A stretch of DNA of 64,000 bases from Capnocytophaga periodontitidis (GCF_016126015.1 NZ_JAEFDB010000008.1:53525-117524), one strand, 5' to 3'; positions 25,565 to 35,104 are shown, numbered from the stretch's first letter. Translations and numbers: made by a program. The notes: generated by a model not told the origin, from the sequence alone.

Positions 25565-27172
25565 ATGTCTTTATTTCTTAGCATACTTCCGATTGCGCTC
25601 CTAATCTATTTGATGGTAAAGAAAAATGCGCTTCCTTCGTATATTGCACTTCCACTGATTGCGGGATTGGTGTATATACTTCACCTTACTTATTTTAATG
25701 GCTCGTTTGTAGCCCTAAATGCCAATTTTATCAAGGCAATTATCTCGGTAGCTACCCCTATTACAGTAATTTTTGGGGCAGTGCTCTTCAACCGAATGAT
25801 GGAGATGACAGGGGCAATGAACGTATTGCGCCGCTGGCTGGGCAATATCAGCCCTAATCCTGTTGCTCAACTGATGATTATAGGCTGGGCATTTGCCTTT
25901 ATGATTGAAGGCGCCAGTGGTTTTGGTACGCCAGCAGCTATTGCCGCTCCTCTATTAGTAGGCTTAGGTTTCAAACCCTTGCAGGTGGCCATTCTCGCCC
26001 TAATTATGAACTCGGTACCTGTATCGTTTGGAGCAGTAGGTACGCCTACGTGGTTTGGTTTTGGTACGCTCATTGGCAATGGAGCTATTTCCGACGATCA
26101 GCTTTCGGATATTGGTAAAATTACGGCTATCATACACCTATTTGCAGCTTTCGTAATTCCGATAATGGCGCTGAAAGTGATTGTTTCGTGGCGACAAATA
26201 CGCGAGAATATTGTTTTTATTCTCATCAGTATCCTTGCTTGTACCTTGCCTTATGTGGCCATTGCGTGGTTTAACTACGAGTTTCCTTCGTTGGTAGGGG
26301 GGGCTATTGGTCTTTTCATTTCGGTAGGGGTTGCCAGCAAAGGTATTGGTTTATCAAAAACTGATAACAGTGAAATACAGCACGAAAAAGTGAAGACTCC
26401 AGAGTTGTTGAAAGCCCTCTTCCCGACGGCTTCACTGATAGTAATTTTAGCACTCACTCGCATCAAACAACTCCCGCTAAAATCTATTTTGAACGATACT
26501 ACCGAGTGGTTTACTATTAAATTAGGATATTTAGGAGATTTTCAAGTAACTAAAGGATTGATTTTCTCGTTGAAGAATATTTTTGCTACGAGCGAGAGTG
26601 AGAGTTACAAGCTGCTTTATGTGCCAGCGCTCATTCCGTTTGTGGTGACGGTGTTGATTTCAATTCCGTTGTTCTCACTGAAATGGAAGCAAACTAAATC
26701 GCTTTTTTCAGCCAGTTTTGTACAGATACAAAAGCCTTTTTTAGCATTGGTGGGGGCACTTATTATGGTGAATGTAATGCTGATGGGAGGAGAAAACTCA
26801 ATGGTGCAAATTATAGGTCGTGGTTTAGCCGATGCTACGGGTAGTTATTGGACGATGTTTGCTTCATATTTAGGTGCTGTTGGGGCGTTTTTCTCGGGCT
26901 CGAATACCGTGTCAAACCTCACTTTTGGGGCAGTACAATATTCGGTGGCTAATACCACAGGGCTTTCAATCCCTTTGATTCTCGCCTTGCAATCGGTAGG
27001 GGGTGCGATGGGTAATATGGTGTGTATCAACAATATTATTGCGGTATGTTCGGTATTAGGTATCGACAGAGCTGAGGGTAAAATTTTAAAAGTTACAGCG
27101 GTACCTATGTTTGTATACGGAATTATAGCGGCTGTAGTAGCGCTTTTAGTAATACCGCTCATTTTTAGCTAA
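25565..27172 (+). CDS. lctP: L-lactate permease family transporter
   Basis: The protein (535 residues from the chosen ATG) is an inner-membrane carrier of the LctP family, which moves L-lactate or glycolate with protons. It has about 12-14 hydrophobic segments and family motifs EGASGFGTPAAIAAPLL (about residues 108-124) and FGAVGTPTWFGFGT, plus FSGSNTVSNLTFG near residue 450. I reject the upstream TTG because it lies inside the promoter. It is monocistronic, with a terminator at 27199-27236. In this host-associated setting it may import lactate made by neighbours; that is inference. Confidence 0.92.
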   Translation: MSLFLSILPIALLIYLMVKKNALPSYIALPLIAGLVYILHLTYFNGSFVALNANFIKAIISVATPITVIFGAVLFNRMMEMTGAMNVLRRWLGNISPNPVAQLMIIGWAFAFMIEGASGFGTPAAIAAPLLVGLGFKPLQVAILALIMNSVPVSFGAVGTPTWFGFGTLIGNGAISDDQLSDIGKITAIIHLFAAFVIPIMALKVIVSWRQIRENIVFILISILACTLPYVAIAWFNYEFPSLVGGAIGLFISVGVASKGIGLSKTDNSEIQHEKVKTPELLKALFPTASLIVILALTRIKQLPLKSILNDTTEWFTIKLGYLGDFQVTKGLIFSLKNIFATSESESYKLLYVPALIPFVVTVLISIPLFSLKWKQTKSLFSASFVQIQKPFLALVGALIMVNVMLMGGENSMVQIIGRGLADATGSYWTMFASYLGAVGAFFSGSNTVSNLTFGAVQYSVANTTGLSIPLILALQSVGGAMGNMVCINNIIAVCSVLGIDRAEGKILKVTAVPMFVYGIIAAVVALLVIPLIFS

Positions 27173-27198
27173 CGGATTAATAATTAATAAACAACAGC

Positions 27199-27236
27199 AA
27201 AAGGCTGCATAGAACATTTATTCTGTGCAGCCTTTT
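27199..27236. terminator. Bidirectional terminator
   Basis: AAAAGGCTGCA (27199-27209) pairs with TGCAGCCTTTT (27226-27236). It sits between the convergent permease gene and the META-domain lipoprotein gene and suits both directions. Confidence 0.8.
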
Positions 27237-27268
27237 CCAATTAATTAATTTAACCCATTTTAAACATT

Positions 27269-27679
27269 TCACTTCTTAGCAAAAGTAAGCAGAACAGTTC
27301 CTTTATCGTCCTTTAGTAATAACTGTTCGTTTTTCACTTCATATTTAGCTACTTTTTTCATTGCAGAGCCAAAGGCATCGGCAACTTCCATTTTGTCGGG
27401 GCAAAGCATTAGTGTAGAAGCTAAATCACTAAACACTAATTCGTTATCGGATACTTTTACGATGCCTCCCATAAAGGTATTACAGCTGTCGGAGCCATTT
27501 ACCTTCATTTCTTTCACATTGAGTTTTAGGGTAGGTTGTGCTTCGGCTGTTACGGCAGTAGTTCCCATAGTAACTAATTGCCATTCACCTTGCAAACTAT
27601 TAGAATTAACGCGTGCAGTATTACAACTGCCTAACCCTATTGCTACAGATAATAGCATTAAAAACTTGATTTTTTTCAT
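27269..27679 (-). CDS. META-domain (HslJ-like) lipoprotein
   Basis: The 136-residue lipoprotein has Cys19 followed by NTARVNS, which is not the surface-export signal, so it may face the periplasm. The META domain is visible as LQGEWQLVTMG (residues about 29-39), SCNTFMGG near 65 and STLMLCPDKMEVADAFGSAM. HslJ-like proteins are linked to heat or antibiotic resistance in Escherichia coli, but the role here is unknown. A small secreted-protein gene lies 18 bases upstream on the same strand, probably cotranscribed. Confidence 0.85.
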   Translation of the reverse strand: MKKIKFLMLLSVAIGLGSCNTARVNSNSLQGEWQLVTMGTTAVTAEAQPTLKLNVKEMKVNGSDSCNTFMGGIVKVSDNELVFSDLASTLMLCPDKMEVADAFGSAMKKVAKYEVKNEQLLLKDDKGTVLLTFAKK

Positions 27680-27697
27680 TGTATGATTACTTTAAAA

Positions 27698-28099
27698 TTA
27701 TTTCTCGGTAAAATAGATATCAAGCCCCATTGTACCATCGTCATCCTGACTATAAAACGCCATTAGTTCCTCTTCGCGGTAGTAAAATTTGTAATCTTGA
27801 TAAGGATAGGGTTTATTAGATGCCGAAAAGATAATTTGGTTGTTGCGTTTATTGATGCGCCAAGCCACCTCTACTTTGTAGATGAGACGTGGTTGCTTAG
27901 TAATCGTTAGTTTTTCTTCTTTGATGATAGCTTTATCTTTCAAAAAGGTTACAAAGATATATTGTTTTGTATTGATACTATCACCAGCGGCTCTTTTAGT
28001 AATTTCACCCTCAAAGTGCCTATCGATGAGGTCGGTGCGTTCTTGTGCATATAGGTTTAGCACGCCCAAAAACAAGAGGATAACGAGAATTCTATTCAT
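27698..28099 (-). CDS. Small secreted protein, unknown function
   Basis: The 133-residue protein has a signal peptide (to about LYAQ, residue 19). The mature part appears all-beta with VTFLKDKAIIKEEKL and IYKVEVAWRINKRNNQIIFS, suggesting a small barrel or sandwich. No family is recognised. It precedes the META-domain lipoprotein gene by 18 bases and follows the TlpA-like gene by about 100 bases. Confidence 0.65.
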   Translation of the reverse strand: MNRILVILLFLGVLNLYAQERTDLIDRHFEGEITKRAAGDSINTKQYIFVTFLKDKAIIKEEKLTITKQPRLIYKVEVAWRINKRNNQIIFSASNKPYPYQDYKFYYREEELMAFYSQDDDGTMGLDIYFTEK

Positions 28100-28200
28100 A
28101 ACATTTACTTTTTTAAAGGTTTATATATTGAGTTGTTATGCTTCAAATGAGGTTGTTTTCTCGGTTTGGGTTGTAGTAGAACACTGCTGGTTGAATGGTT

Positions 28201-28695
28201 TTATTTGATATATTTTTTGAGTGTTTTGAGCAACTCGTTAGTTCTGAGGTTGTCGCCTTGGGCTAATAGGTTGCCTTCGGGGTCGATGAGAAAAGGAGCA
28301 GGGATGCTACTAACGCCATAGCTATTAGCGGCTTTATTTTCGCTGTCCCATACGTTGTACCATACCATTCCTTCCATTTTGATAGTGTCGAGCCAAGAGT
28401 CTTTATCTTTAGGTCTATCAATGGATACAGATAGGATAACAAAGTTTTTTCCTTTGAGCTCTTTATAGGCTTGTTTGAGGTATCTGTTTTCTTTTTTGCA
28501 AGGCATACACCACGATGCCCAAAAGTCGATGAGTACGTATTTACCGCGTAAGGAAGACAACTTCAATTCTTCACCATTGGCTTGTGGTAAGGTGATTTCG
28601 GGTACGGGTTTGTGGCGTTGCAATGTTTGAGCAAAGGTTGGTGCAGTTGCTAAAAGGAAAAGCGCTATGGCTGTAAATAATAAATTTTTTCTCAT
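28201..28695 (-). CDS. TlpA-like periplasmic thioredoxin
   Basis: The 164-residue protein has a signal peptide (cleaved near residue 22) and a thioredoxin fold of the TlpA/ResA class, with the redox motif WCMPC (Cys63, Cys66) after VLIDFWAS. Further down, SSIPAPFLIDPEGNLLAQGD carries the cis-Pro region. Such proteins reduce disulfides in the periplasm or in cytochrome c maturation. The lack of a long N-terminal domain makes it smaller than the common Bacteroidota TlpA-DUF4369 proteins. Partner unknown. Confidence 0.9.
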   Translation of the reverse strand: MRKNLLFTAIALFLLATAPTFAQTLQRHKPVPEITLPQANGEELKLSSLRGKYVLIDFWASWCMPCKKENRYLKQAYKELKGKNFVILSVSIDRPKDKDSWLDTIKMEGMVWYNVWDSENKAANSYGVSSIPAPFLIDPEGNLLAQGDNLRTNELLKTLKKYIK

Positions 28696-28779
28696 TTGTG
28701 ATTTTGTTTTTTAGTATTCAGATTTTACTCATACAAAAATCTGACCATTTTTTAATGATTTGTTTTTGAGGTTATTTAA

Positions 28780-29679
28780 TTAGAAATATCCTCCTTTTTT
28801 GCGGTCTTCCATCGCTGCTTCGGTTACTTTGTCGTCTATACGGGTTTCGCCGCGTTCTGAGATGCGCGAAGCAGTAATTTCGTTTACCACTTCTTCAAGG
28901 GTTGCCGCATTGCTTTCTACGGCGGCGGTGCAGGTCATATCGCCTACAGTGCGATAGCGCACACGCTTGTTGAGAATGGTATCATTTTCATCTATTTGAA
29001 TGAAAGGTGATACAGCGATGAGGCGACCTTCGTGTTCGATTACTTCGCGGTTGTGAGCGAAATAGATAGAAGGGAGTTCAATTTTCTCTTGTTGGATATA
29101 GCTCCACACATCGAGTTCTGTCCAGTTTGAGATGGGGAACACGCGTACATTTTCACCTTTTTGGATTCTACCGTTATAGATGTTCCAGAGTTCAGGGCGT
29201 TGTAGTTTTGGGTCCCACTGACCGAACTCATCTCTTACTGAGAAGAAACGTTCCTTGGCGCGAGCTTTTTCTTCGTCGCGGCGTGCGCCCCCGATGCAGG
29301 CATCGAAATGGAATTCTTCAATAGTATCTAATAAGGTGTGTGTTTGCAGCCAGTTACGAGAGGCGAATTTGCCTTTGGGTTCAGTAAGACCTTTAGCTTT
29401 GATAGTATCTTCTACTTGTCGTACAATGAGTTCAGCACCAATGCGTTTGGCAAGGGCATCGCGATAAGTGAGCGCTTCGGGGAAGTTGTGACCTGTATCG
29501 ATATGAACCAACGGGAAAGGTATTTTCATAGGAGCAAAGGCTTTCATAGCCAAGTGCACCAAGGTAATAGAGTCTTTTCCACCGCTAAAAAGTAGAGCAG
29601 GGCGTTCAAATTGAGCTGCTACTTCGCGCATTATATAAATACTTTCAGCTTCTAATTGTTTTAAATGTTCTTTATTCAC
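28780..29679 (-). CDS. cysD: Sulfate adenylyltransferase subunit 2
   Basis: The 299-residue protein is CysD, the catalytic subunit that forms adenosine phosphosulfate from ATP and sulfate in the cytosol. The PP-loop SGGKDS is at residues 32-37, and IGGARRDEEKARAKERFFS and the RKKGGYF C-terminus are family-typical. CysD normally works with the GTPase CysN, encoded next to it; here the neighbours are TlpA-like and TonB-C proteins, and no cysN, cysH or cysC is in the window. The partner must be elsewhere or missing. Confidence 0.95.
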   Translation of the reverse strand: MNKEHLKQLEAESIYIMREVAAQFERPALLFSGGKDSITLVHLAMKAFAPMKIPFPLVHIDTGHNFPEALTYRDALAKRIGAELIVRQVEDTIKAKGLTEPKGKFASRNWLQTHTLLDTIEEFHFDACIGGARRDEEKARAKERFFSVRDEFGQWDPKLQRPELWNIYNGRIQKGENVRVFPISNWTELDVWSYIQQEKIELPSIYFAHNREVIEHEGRLIAVSPFIQIDENDTILNKRVRYRTVGDMTCTAAVESNAATLEEVVNEITASRISERGETRIDDKVTEAAMEDRKKGGYF

Positions 29680-29695
29680 GATTGTTACTTGTTAT

Positions 29696-30139
29696 CTATT
29701 TTACTACATCGAAATCAAATTCTAAGGGGTAGATTCCTTGTACATCGATTTCGCGACCTTGAGCGTCTTTAGCGGGAGCCATTTTGGGGAATTTTTGGAA
29801 AAGGCGTTTACCTTCGGCTGCTAAAATAGGTTCTCCTTCTACTTTTTGAACAGAAAAATTACCTTTTTTGTCAATTAGGTAATATACTTTCACATTTCCT
29901 TTGATTTTTTTGTTGAGGGCTTCTTGAGGATAATTTAAATTATTGACTATCCAGTCGTTCAAACATTCGTCAAAATTAGCTTCTTTGGTGGTATAAATGC
30001 TTTGATAATGCAAGCAGTGAGGTTTTTGTTTTACCACTGAAGTGTTATTAATGTCAACAGCTTTACTGTCTTGAGCTTGTATAGTAGCGAAACTGGCTAC
30101 TAATAAGATGCTTGTTACTAAGGTTTTAATTGCTTTCAT
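29696..30139 (-). CDS. Secreted protein with TonB C-terminal-like domain
   Basis: The 147-residue protein has a signal peptide (to about IQAQ, residue 22) rather than the membrane anchor of true TonB. Residues about 55-140 look like a TonB-C domain: NNLNYPQEALNKKIKGNVKV, YYLIDKKGNFSVQKVEGEP and a final YPLEFDFDVV strand. Such free TonB-C proteins are common in Bacteroidota and may bind TonB boxes or peptidoglycan; the role is not known. Its gene is 16 bases upstream of cysD. A -7 box lies 200 bases upstream. Confidence 0.75.
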   Translation of the reverse strand: MKAIKTLVTSILLVASFATIQAQDSKAVDINNTSVVKQKPHCLHYQSIYTTKEANFDECLNDWIVNNLNYPQEALNKKIKGNVKVYYLIDKKGNFSVQKVEGEPILAAEGKRLFQKFPKMAPAKDAQGREIDVQGIYPLEFDFDVVK

Positions 30140-30340
30140 TGTTTTAGATATTTTAAAATTTTCAAAAGTATTTATACATTAATTTTGCTTGATGTAATTG
30201 AGAATTGCAAAAAGCTACTTTGTTCTGTAAGTTTATTATAATGTTTTACTGTTTCTATAAGTTTTGAATTCTATAGTATGATCATACTTTGGAGTTCTTT
30301 TTTACAGTTGAAAACATAATCTCTTTACTTACAAATTTTA

Positions 30341-30348
30341 CAAAGGTA
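30341..30348 (-). promoter_or_regulatory. Candidate -7 box with long leader for the TonB-C gene
   Basis: TACCTTTG on the minus strand lies about 200 bases upstream of the ATG at 30139. If used, it gives a long AT-rich leader containing a tiny frame (MFSTVKKNSKV). No clear -33 box is visible, so this remains tentative. Confidence 0.35.
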
Positions 30349-30363
30349 CAACTTTTTTTTTAA

Positions 30364-30933
30364 CTAACAAGTTTCCAACCATTTTTCTATTACTTTAGGG
30401 AAGTGCTCGTATTCTAAAAGGTGTATTTTTTCTGCTAAAGTATCAGCGGTATCGGTAGGTAATACTTGGGTTTTTGCTTGAAAGAGGATGTTACCTTCGT
30501 CGTAATGTTCGTTTACATAGTGAATGGTGATACCGCTTTCTGTTTCGCCATTAGCTACTACGGCTTGGTGTACGCGAGCGCCATACATTCCTTTGCCGCC
30601 GTACTTAGGCAGGAGTGAGGGGTGGATGTTGAGAATGCGGTTAGGATAGGCAGTTATAAGATTTTCAGGTACTTTCCATAGGAAGCCTGCCAGCACAATA
30701 AGGTCGGGTTGTTGTGTTTTGAGAACATCGAGTACTACATTTGTTTTGTAGAAAGCTTGTCGGTTGAACACAAGAGAAGGGATATCTAAGCGTTTAGCGC
30801 GTTCCAGCACGCCAGCTTGTAGGTTGTTGCAGAGGATTAAACTCACTTGAGCGCTACCTTTTTCGCTGAAATAAGTAGCGATACGTTCGGCATTTGAGCC
30901 AGAACCAGAGGCAAAAACAACGATTTTTTTCAT
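30364..30933 (-). CDS. purN: Phosphoribosylglycinamide formyltransferase
   Basis: The 189-residue enzyme transfers a formyl group from 10-formyltetrahydrofolate to GAR in purine synthesis (cytosol). The N-terminal VVFASGSGSNAERI strand-loop, the catalytic NIHPSLLPKYGGKGMYG segment (with the Asn-His pair) and the HYVNEHYDEGNILFQ loop with its Asp are all present. Its ATG overlaps the rnpA stop by four bases (ATGA), so translation is coupled to rnpA. Confidence 0.95.
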   Translation of the reverse strand: MKKIVVFASGSGSNAERIATYFSEKGSAQVSLILCNNLQAGVLERAKRLDIPSLVFNRQAFYKTNVVLDVLKTQQPDLIVLAGFLWKVPENLITAYPNRILNIHPSLLPKYGGKGMYGARVHQAVVANGETESGITIHYVNEHYDEGNILFQAKTQVLPTDTADTLAEKIHLLEYEHFPKVIEKWLETC

Positions 30934-31298
30934 AGTTGAATAGGCAAATTAGCAAATTGTGAAAGGGTAAATTTCACGGCATTTTCTATTTCGGTATAGG
31001 AAACTTTTTCTTTTCCTATATAAATAAAGGCTAAAGCGTAGGGTTGTTCAGTTAGAGGTAAAAGGTGTTTTTGTAGTCGATAAGCCTCTCGCAATCGGCG
31101 TTTGAGTAAATTTCTATCTACAGCGTGTTTAAAAGTGCGTTTAGGCACACTTATCAGTAACTGATAAGGTACCTTAAGAGCAGTGATAGGGGTATACAAC
31201 AAACGTATGGGGTAGGCTGTAAGTGCCTCACCCTGAGCGAAAAGTTGCTGTATATACTCACGTTTGCAGAGTTTTTCGGCTTTTGGAAAAGTATACAT
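30930..31298 (-). CDS. rnpA: Ribonuclease P protein component
   Basis: The protein subunit of RNase P (122 residues from ATG 31298) helps the RNA subunit bind precursor tRNA. It contains the RNR signature DRNLLKRRLREAYR and a basic FxxR-type first helix. I chose 31298 because the upstream ATG (31325) would place codons inside a full promoter whose -7 box ends only 5 bases from 31298. The transcript may therefore have almost no leader. It is fused by overlap to purN, away from rpmH, its usual neighbour. Confidence 0.88.
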   Translation of the reverse strand: MYTFPKAEKLCKREYIQQLFAQGEALTAYPIRLLYTPITALKVPYQLLISVPKRTFKHAVDRNLLKRRLREAYRLQKHLLPLTEQPYALAFIYIGKEKVSYTEIENAVKFTLSQFANLPIQL

Positions 31299-31302
31299 AG
31301 GG

Positions 31303-31333
31303 CAAAAATACGAATAATTTGTCAATTAGCAAA
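31303..31333 (-). promoter_or_regulatory. Promoter of rnpA-purN
   Basis: On the minus strand TATTTTTG (31303-31310) and TTTG (31330-31333) are separated by 19 bases. Transcription should begin at or next to the ATG at 31298. Confidence 0.65.
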
Positions 31334-31680
31334 TTTAGTCACTTAGCAAAATACATATTATCAACAGATGTAACCAAAAATCTATTTCTTAAAAAACGTT
31401 AAATTTTCATTTTAATTTCATCTAAATGAATGTTTTCATCTAAGTGCTTTATTTTTAGTTTATCGCTTTATTTACTTAAAAATAAATAACTTACACTTTA
31501 ATAGTCACGTATAAGAAAATCTTCATTTTTTTAAGAGAATATTTGCGGTATTTTCATTGAATCTTTAAAAACGTTGAGAATACTGTAATTTTTTAACAAT
31601 AATGCTAAGTAATCTTTAAAAAACAGTTTTTTGGGAAAGATTTTGCACTCTTTAAAACGGCCGCCAAAAAAAATGCTATA

Positions 31681-31688
31681 TAAATTTG
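31681..31688 (+). promoter_or_regulatory. -7 box of the SusC operon
   Basis: TAAATTTG lies 57 bases upstream of the SusC start codon. No TTTG element is found at the standard distance upstream, so the promoter may depend on a regulator not encoded in the window. Confidence 0.4.
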
Positions 31689-31744
31689 CATTTATAATTT
31701 TTTTTCTGAAACTTTGCAAAAATAATTGACTTAATATAATAGCG

Positions 31745-34700
31745 ATGAAAGAAAAATTGATGTACGCACTGTTATGCGCTGTGCTGTTCGTCGGCTATGC
31801 TTTTGCCCAAGAACACACCGTAACAGGGGTAGTAAAAGATGATGCGGGCACTCCGCTACCCGGTGCCTCTGTAGTAGTAAAAGGAACCTCTCACGGGGTC
31901 GCTACCGATTTTGATGGTAAATACTCCATCAAAGTACCTAATAATAAGGCTGTATTGGTCTTTTCGTCATTAGGTATGAAGCCTGTCGAACGTCCTGTAG
32001 GTAATAACAAGGCAATCAATGTAACACTTGAAGTGGAGGCGCAACAGCTTACCGGTGTAGTGCTTACAGGTTACCAAGAGTTCGACCGTTCTAAGTTTAC
32101 AGGTAACGCCCAAACCCTTAAAGCCGACAATATTAAAATGGACGGCGTGGTGGATGTAGGTCGTATGATTGAAGGTCGTGCCGCAGGGGTAAACGTACAG
32201 AACATTTCAGGAACTTTTGGTACTTCTCCTAAAATTACCATTCGTGGGGGATCATCTATCTTTGGTGATACTAAACCGCTATGGGTAGTAGACGGTGCTG
32301 TACAAGAAGAGGTAGTACCGCTAACCTTCGAACAGCTCGCCTCTGGTGATGCTTCTACTTTGGTAAGTTCAGCTATCTCTGGTATCAATGCGAACGACAT
32401 TGAGAGTATCGAAATTCTTAAAGATGCTTCAGCCCTTTCTCTTTACGGTGCGCGTGCCCTCAACGGTGCCGTGATTATCACTACTAAAAGCGGTAGAAAA
32501 AACGTAAAAACTCAGCTAAACTACCAATTGGAAGAGTCAGTGCGTATGATTCCTAATTACAATCAGTACGACATTATGAACTCTCAAGAGTCTATGGGAG
32601 TCTACCGTGAATTGGAGGAAAAAGGCTATTTTTCACTTTCTTCATATACACAAGCGCGTTATGGAGGGGCTTATAATATAATGTATCGCGCTATCGATAC
32701 TTATAATCCTGCCACAGGTACTTTCTTGCTTGAAAATACCGAAGCTGCACGCCTTGCATTCTTGCGCAAATACGAATACGCCAATACCGATTGGTTTAAA
32801 ACACTTTTCCGTCCTTCACTTACACAAAACCACACCGTGAGTCTTTCAGGTGGGGGTGAAAATGCGACTGTATATGGTTCAGTAGGTTTCTTTGTAGACC
32901 CAGGATGGACAATCGCCGACCGTGTGCATCGTGTAACAGGAAACCTCAAAACTACCTATACCCTTTCGCCCAGCGTAAAAATAGGGGTACTCACTCAAGG
33001 GTCTATACGTACCCAAAAAGCTCCTGGTACTTATAACCGTTCTGCCAACACTGTAAGCGGTGGTTATGATCGCGATTTTGATATCAACCCTTTCAGTTAT
33101 GCGCTCAACACCTCACGTGCATTGCGCCCTTATGGTGATGATGGCAAATACGAGTACTACAGCTACAACTATGCTCCTATGAACATCCTCAACGAGCTCG
33201 CTAACAACTATATGGATTTGAACGTGCTCGAGTATAAAATTCAAGGGGATTTAGAGGTTAAATTAGCTAAAGGACTTAAATACAACTTCCTCGGTTCTAT
33301 ACGTCACGTAAAGAGTTCAAACGAACACTCTATGAGAGAAAACTCTAACGTGGTAGGAGCTTATCGCGCCAATCGCACTACTGTGATAGCCAAAGCCAAT
33401 CCTTTCTTGTTTAAAGACCCAGAAAATCCTGATATGATTCCTCAAGTAGCATTGCCTAACGGAGGTATCTATAAACTTACCGAAAACAACTTACAAAGTT
33501 ACTATTTCCGCAATGCTTTGGAGTACAAACGTTTATTTGACAAAAAACACGACCTAAAAGCATTCTTAGGGCAAGAATATCGTCATACTGACCGCGATAA
33601 CTCTTTCTTCAACGGTTATGGTTACCAATTTGAGCGCGGAGGCACTGCCTTTACCGATTATCGTGTGATTCAAAAAGCAATTCAGGATAACTCTCCTTAT
33701 TTTGGTAAATCATTCACTAAAGAGCGTGGTATAGCTTTCTTCTTACAAGGAACTTATACTTACGACAACCGCTATGTGTTTGCTGGTACAGCCAATTACG
33801 AAGGTTCTAACCAATTGGGTAGAAGCCGCAGTTCACGCTGGTTGCCTACTTGGAACGTGAGTGGTCGTTGGAATGCTTCTAACGAGGAATTTTTGAAAGA
33901 CAATACCAAGATTTCTAACCTTGCTTTCCGTTTGAGCTATGGGCTTATCGCTGGTTTAGGTTCTGCCAGCAACGCTTTAGCTATCTTTAAAAACGAAGTA
34001 GCTAACCGTTACAATCTCAGTGATAGAGAAAACACTATATTTATAGAAGCACTTCAAAACTCTGAACTTACTTGGGAAAAAGTATACGAAGCCAACGTAG
34101 GTATGGAACTCGGCTTGTTTAAAAACCGCGTTAACTTGTCGTTAGACCTTTACCAAAAGAACTCTAAAGACTTGATTGACTATGTACGTACCTCAGGTGT
34201 TGGAGGGCAACTTGTAAAATTGGCAAACAACGCCTCAATGGTGACCAAAGGTATAGAGCTCGCTTTGGATACTAAAAATGTAAAAACTGATAATTTCAGC
34301 TGGAATACAGGTATCAACTTTGCGTATTTCAACCAAGAAATTACAAGCCTTACCTATCGCCCTAATGTGTACAACTTAGTGCGTGAAGTAGGAGGAAACG
34401 TAGTAGGCGGAGCACGTAATACCTTGTACTCTTACGACTTTATAGGATTGAACAGCAAAGGGTTGCCATTATTCAACTTGCTCAATGGTAGCACTAATTT
34501 TGAGGATATTAATTTCCAACAAATTGATAATATCTTGAGTTACCTCAAAAAAGAAGGCCCTGTAGAACCTAATATCACAGGAGGGCTTTCTAATACCTTC
34601 CGTTACAAAAATTGGGAACTCAGCTGCTTGATTACAGTAGCCGCAGGTAACAAAATACGCAAACCCGATCAATATAGTGTAGATTACAACGACCTTAGCG

Positions 34701-35089
34701 TTTTTCCTAAAGAGATGAGAAACCGCTGGATCAACCCAGGTGATGAAAGGGTAACTAATATTCCTGCTATTGCCGATAAAAGAACAGTTAATGAAGTAGG
34801 TAGAGCTACCCTCCGTCGTGTGTACAACGCCTATAACTATTCAACTGAACGTGTAGTTGATGGTTCGTTCGTTCGTATGAAAAGTATTGGGCTCTCTTAT
34901 GCTTTCCCTAAAGACGTATTAGACGCTCTACACGTGAACAACCTTACCTTGCGCTTGCAAGCTACTAATCCGTTCTTAATTTATGCCGATAAGAACCTCA
35001 ATGGCCAAGACCCTGAGTTCTTCCGCACTGGTGGGGTAGCTTACCCTGTAAATACCCAATATACCTTTACTATCAATCTTGGAATCTAA
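31745..35089 (+). CDS. SusC/RagA-type TonB-linked outer-membrane transporter
   Basis: The 1114-residue protein has a signal peptide (to about residue 22), a carboxypeptidase-like domain (VTGVVKDDAGTPLPGASVVV), a TonB plug (IRGGSSIFGDTKPLWVVDGA, IESIEILKDASALSLYGARA) and a long barrel ending in YTFTINLGI. SusC proteins import large ligands such as glycans or peptides together with a SusD lid. SusD follows after 15 bases. No glycoside hydrolase gene is near; a metallohydrolase lipoprotein is, which favours a peptide, protein or metal-loaded substrate. The substrate is inferred only. Confidence 0.96.
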   Translation: MKEKLMYALLCAVLFVGYAFAQEHTVTGVVKDDAGTPLPGASVVVKGTSHGVATDFDGKYSIKVPNNKAVLVFSSLGMKPVERPVGNNKAINVTLEVEAQQLTGVVLTGYQEFDRSKFTGNAQTLKADNIKMDGVVDVGRMIEGRAAGVNVQNISGTFGTSPKITIRGGSSIFGDTKPLWVVDGAVQEEVVPLTFEQLASGDASTLVSSAISGINANDIESIEILKDASALSLYGARALNGAVIITTKSGRKNVKTQLNYQLEESVRMIPNYNQYDIMNSQESMGVYRELEEKGYFSLSSYTQARYGGAYNIMYRAIDTYNPATGTFLLENTEAARLAFLRKYEYANTDWFKTLFRPSLTQNHTVSLSGGGENATVYGSVGFFVDPGWTIADRVHRVTGNLKTTYTLSPSVKIGVLTQGSIRTQKAPGTYNRSANTVSGGYDRDFDINPFSYALNTSRALRPYGDDGKYEYYSYNYAPMNILNELANNYMDLNVLEYKIQGDLEVKLAKGLKYNFLGSIRHVKSSNEHSMRENSNVVGAYRANRTTVIAKANPFLFKDPENPDMIPQVALPNGGIYKLTENNLQSYYFRNALEYKRLFDKKHDLKAFLGQEYRHTDRDNSFFNGYGYQFERGGTAFTDYRVIQKAIQDNSPYFGKSFTKERGIAFFLQGTYTYDNRYVFAGTANYEGSNQLGRSRSSRWLPTWNVSGRWNASNEEFLKDNTKISNLAFRLSYGLIAGLGSASNALAIFKNEVANRYNLSDRENTIFIEALQNSELTWEKVYEANVGMELGLFKNRVNLSLDLYQKNSKDLIDYVRTSGVGGQLVKLANNASMVTKGIELALDTKNVKTDNFSWNTGINFAYFNQEITSLTYRPNVYNLVREVGGNVVGGARNTLYSYDFIGLNSKGLPLFNLLNGSTNFEDINFQQIDNILSYLKKEGPVEPNITGGLSNTFRYKNWELSCLITVAAGNKIRKPDQYSVDYNDLSVFPKEMRNRWINPGDERVTNIPAIADKRTVNEVGRATLRRVYNAYNYSTERVVDGSFVRMKSIGLSYAFPKDVLDALHVNNLTLRLQATNPFLIYADKNLNGQDPEFFRTGGVAYPVNTQYTFTINLGI

Positions 35090-35104
35090 AAAAATACGTA
35101 AGCA

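Larger units (their letters stand above)
31299..31744. other. 446-base regulatory gap between rnpA and susC-like gene
   Basis: This AT-rich gap carries the rnpA promoter on one side and a TAAATTTG -7 box (31681-31688) before the SusC gene on the other. The middle has many short T-runs and no open reading frame of note. The missing -33 box for the SusC gene is compatible with activator or alternative sigma control. Confidence 0.5.
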
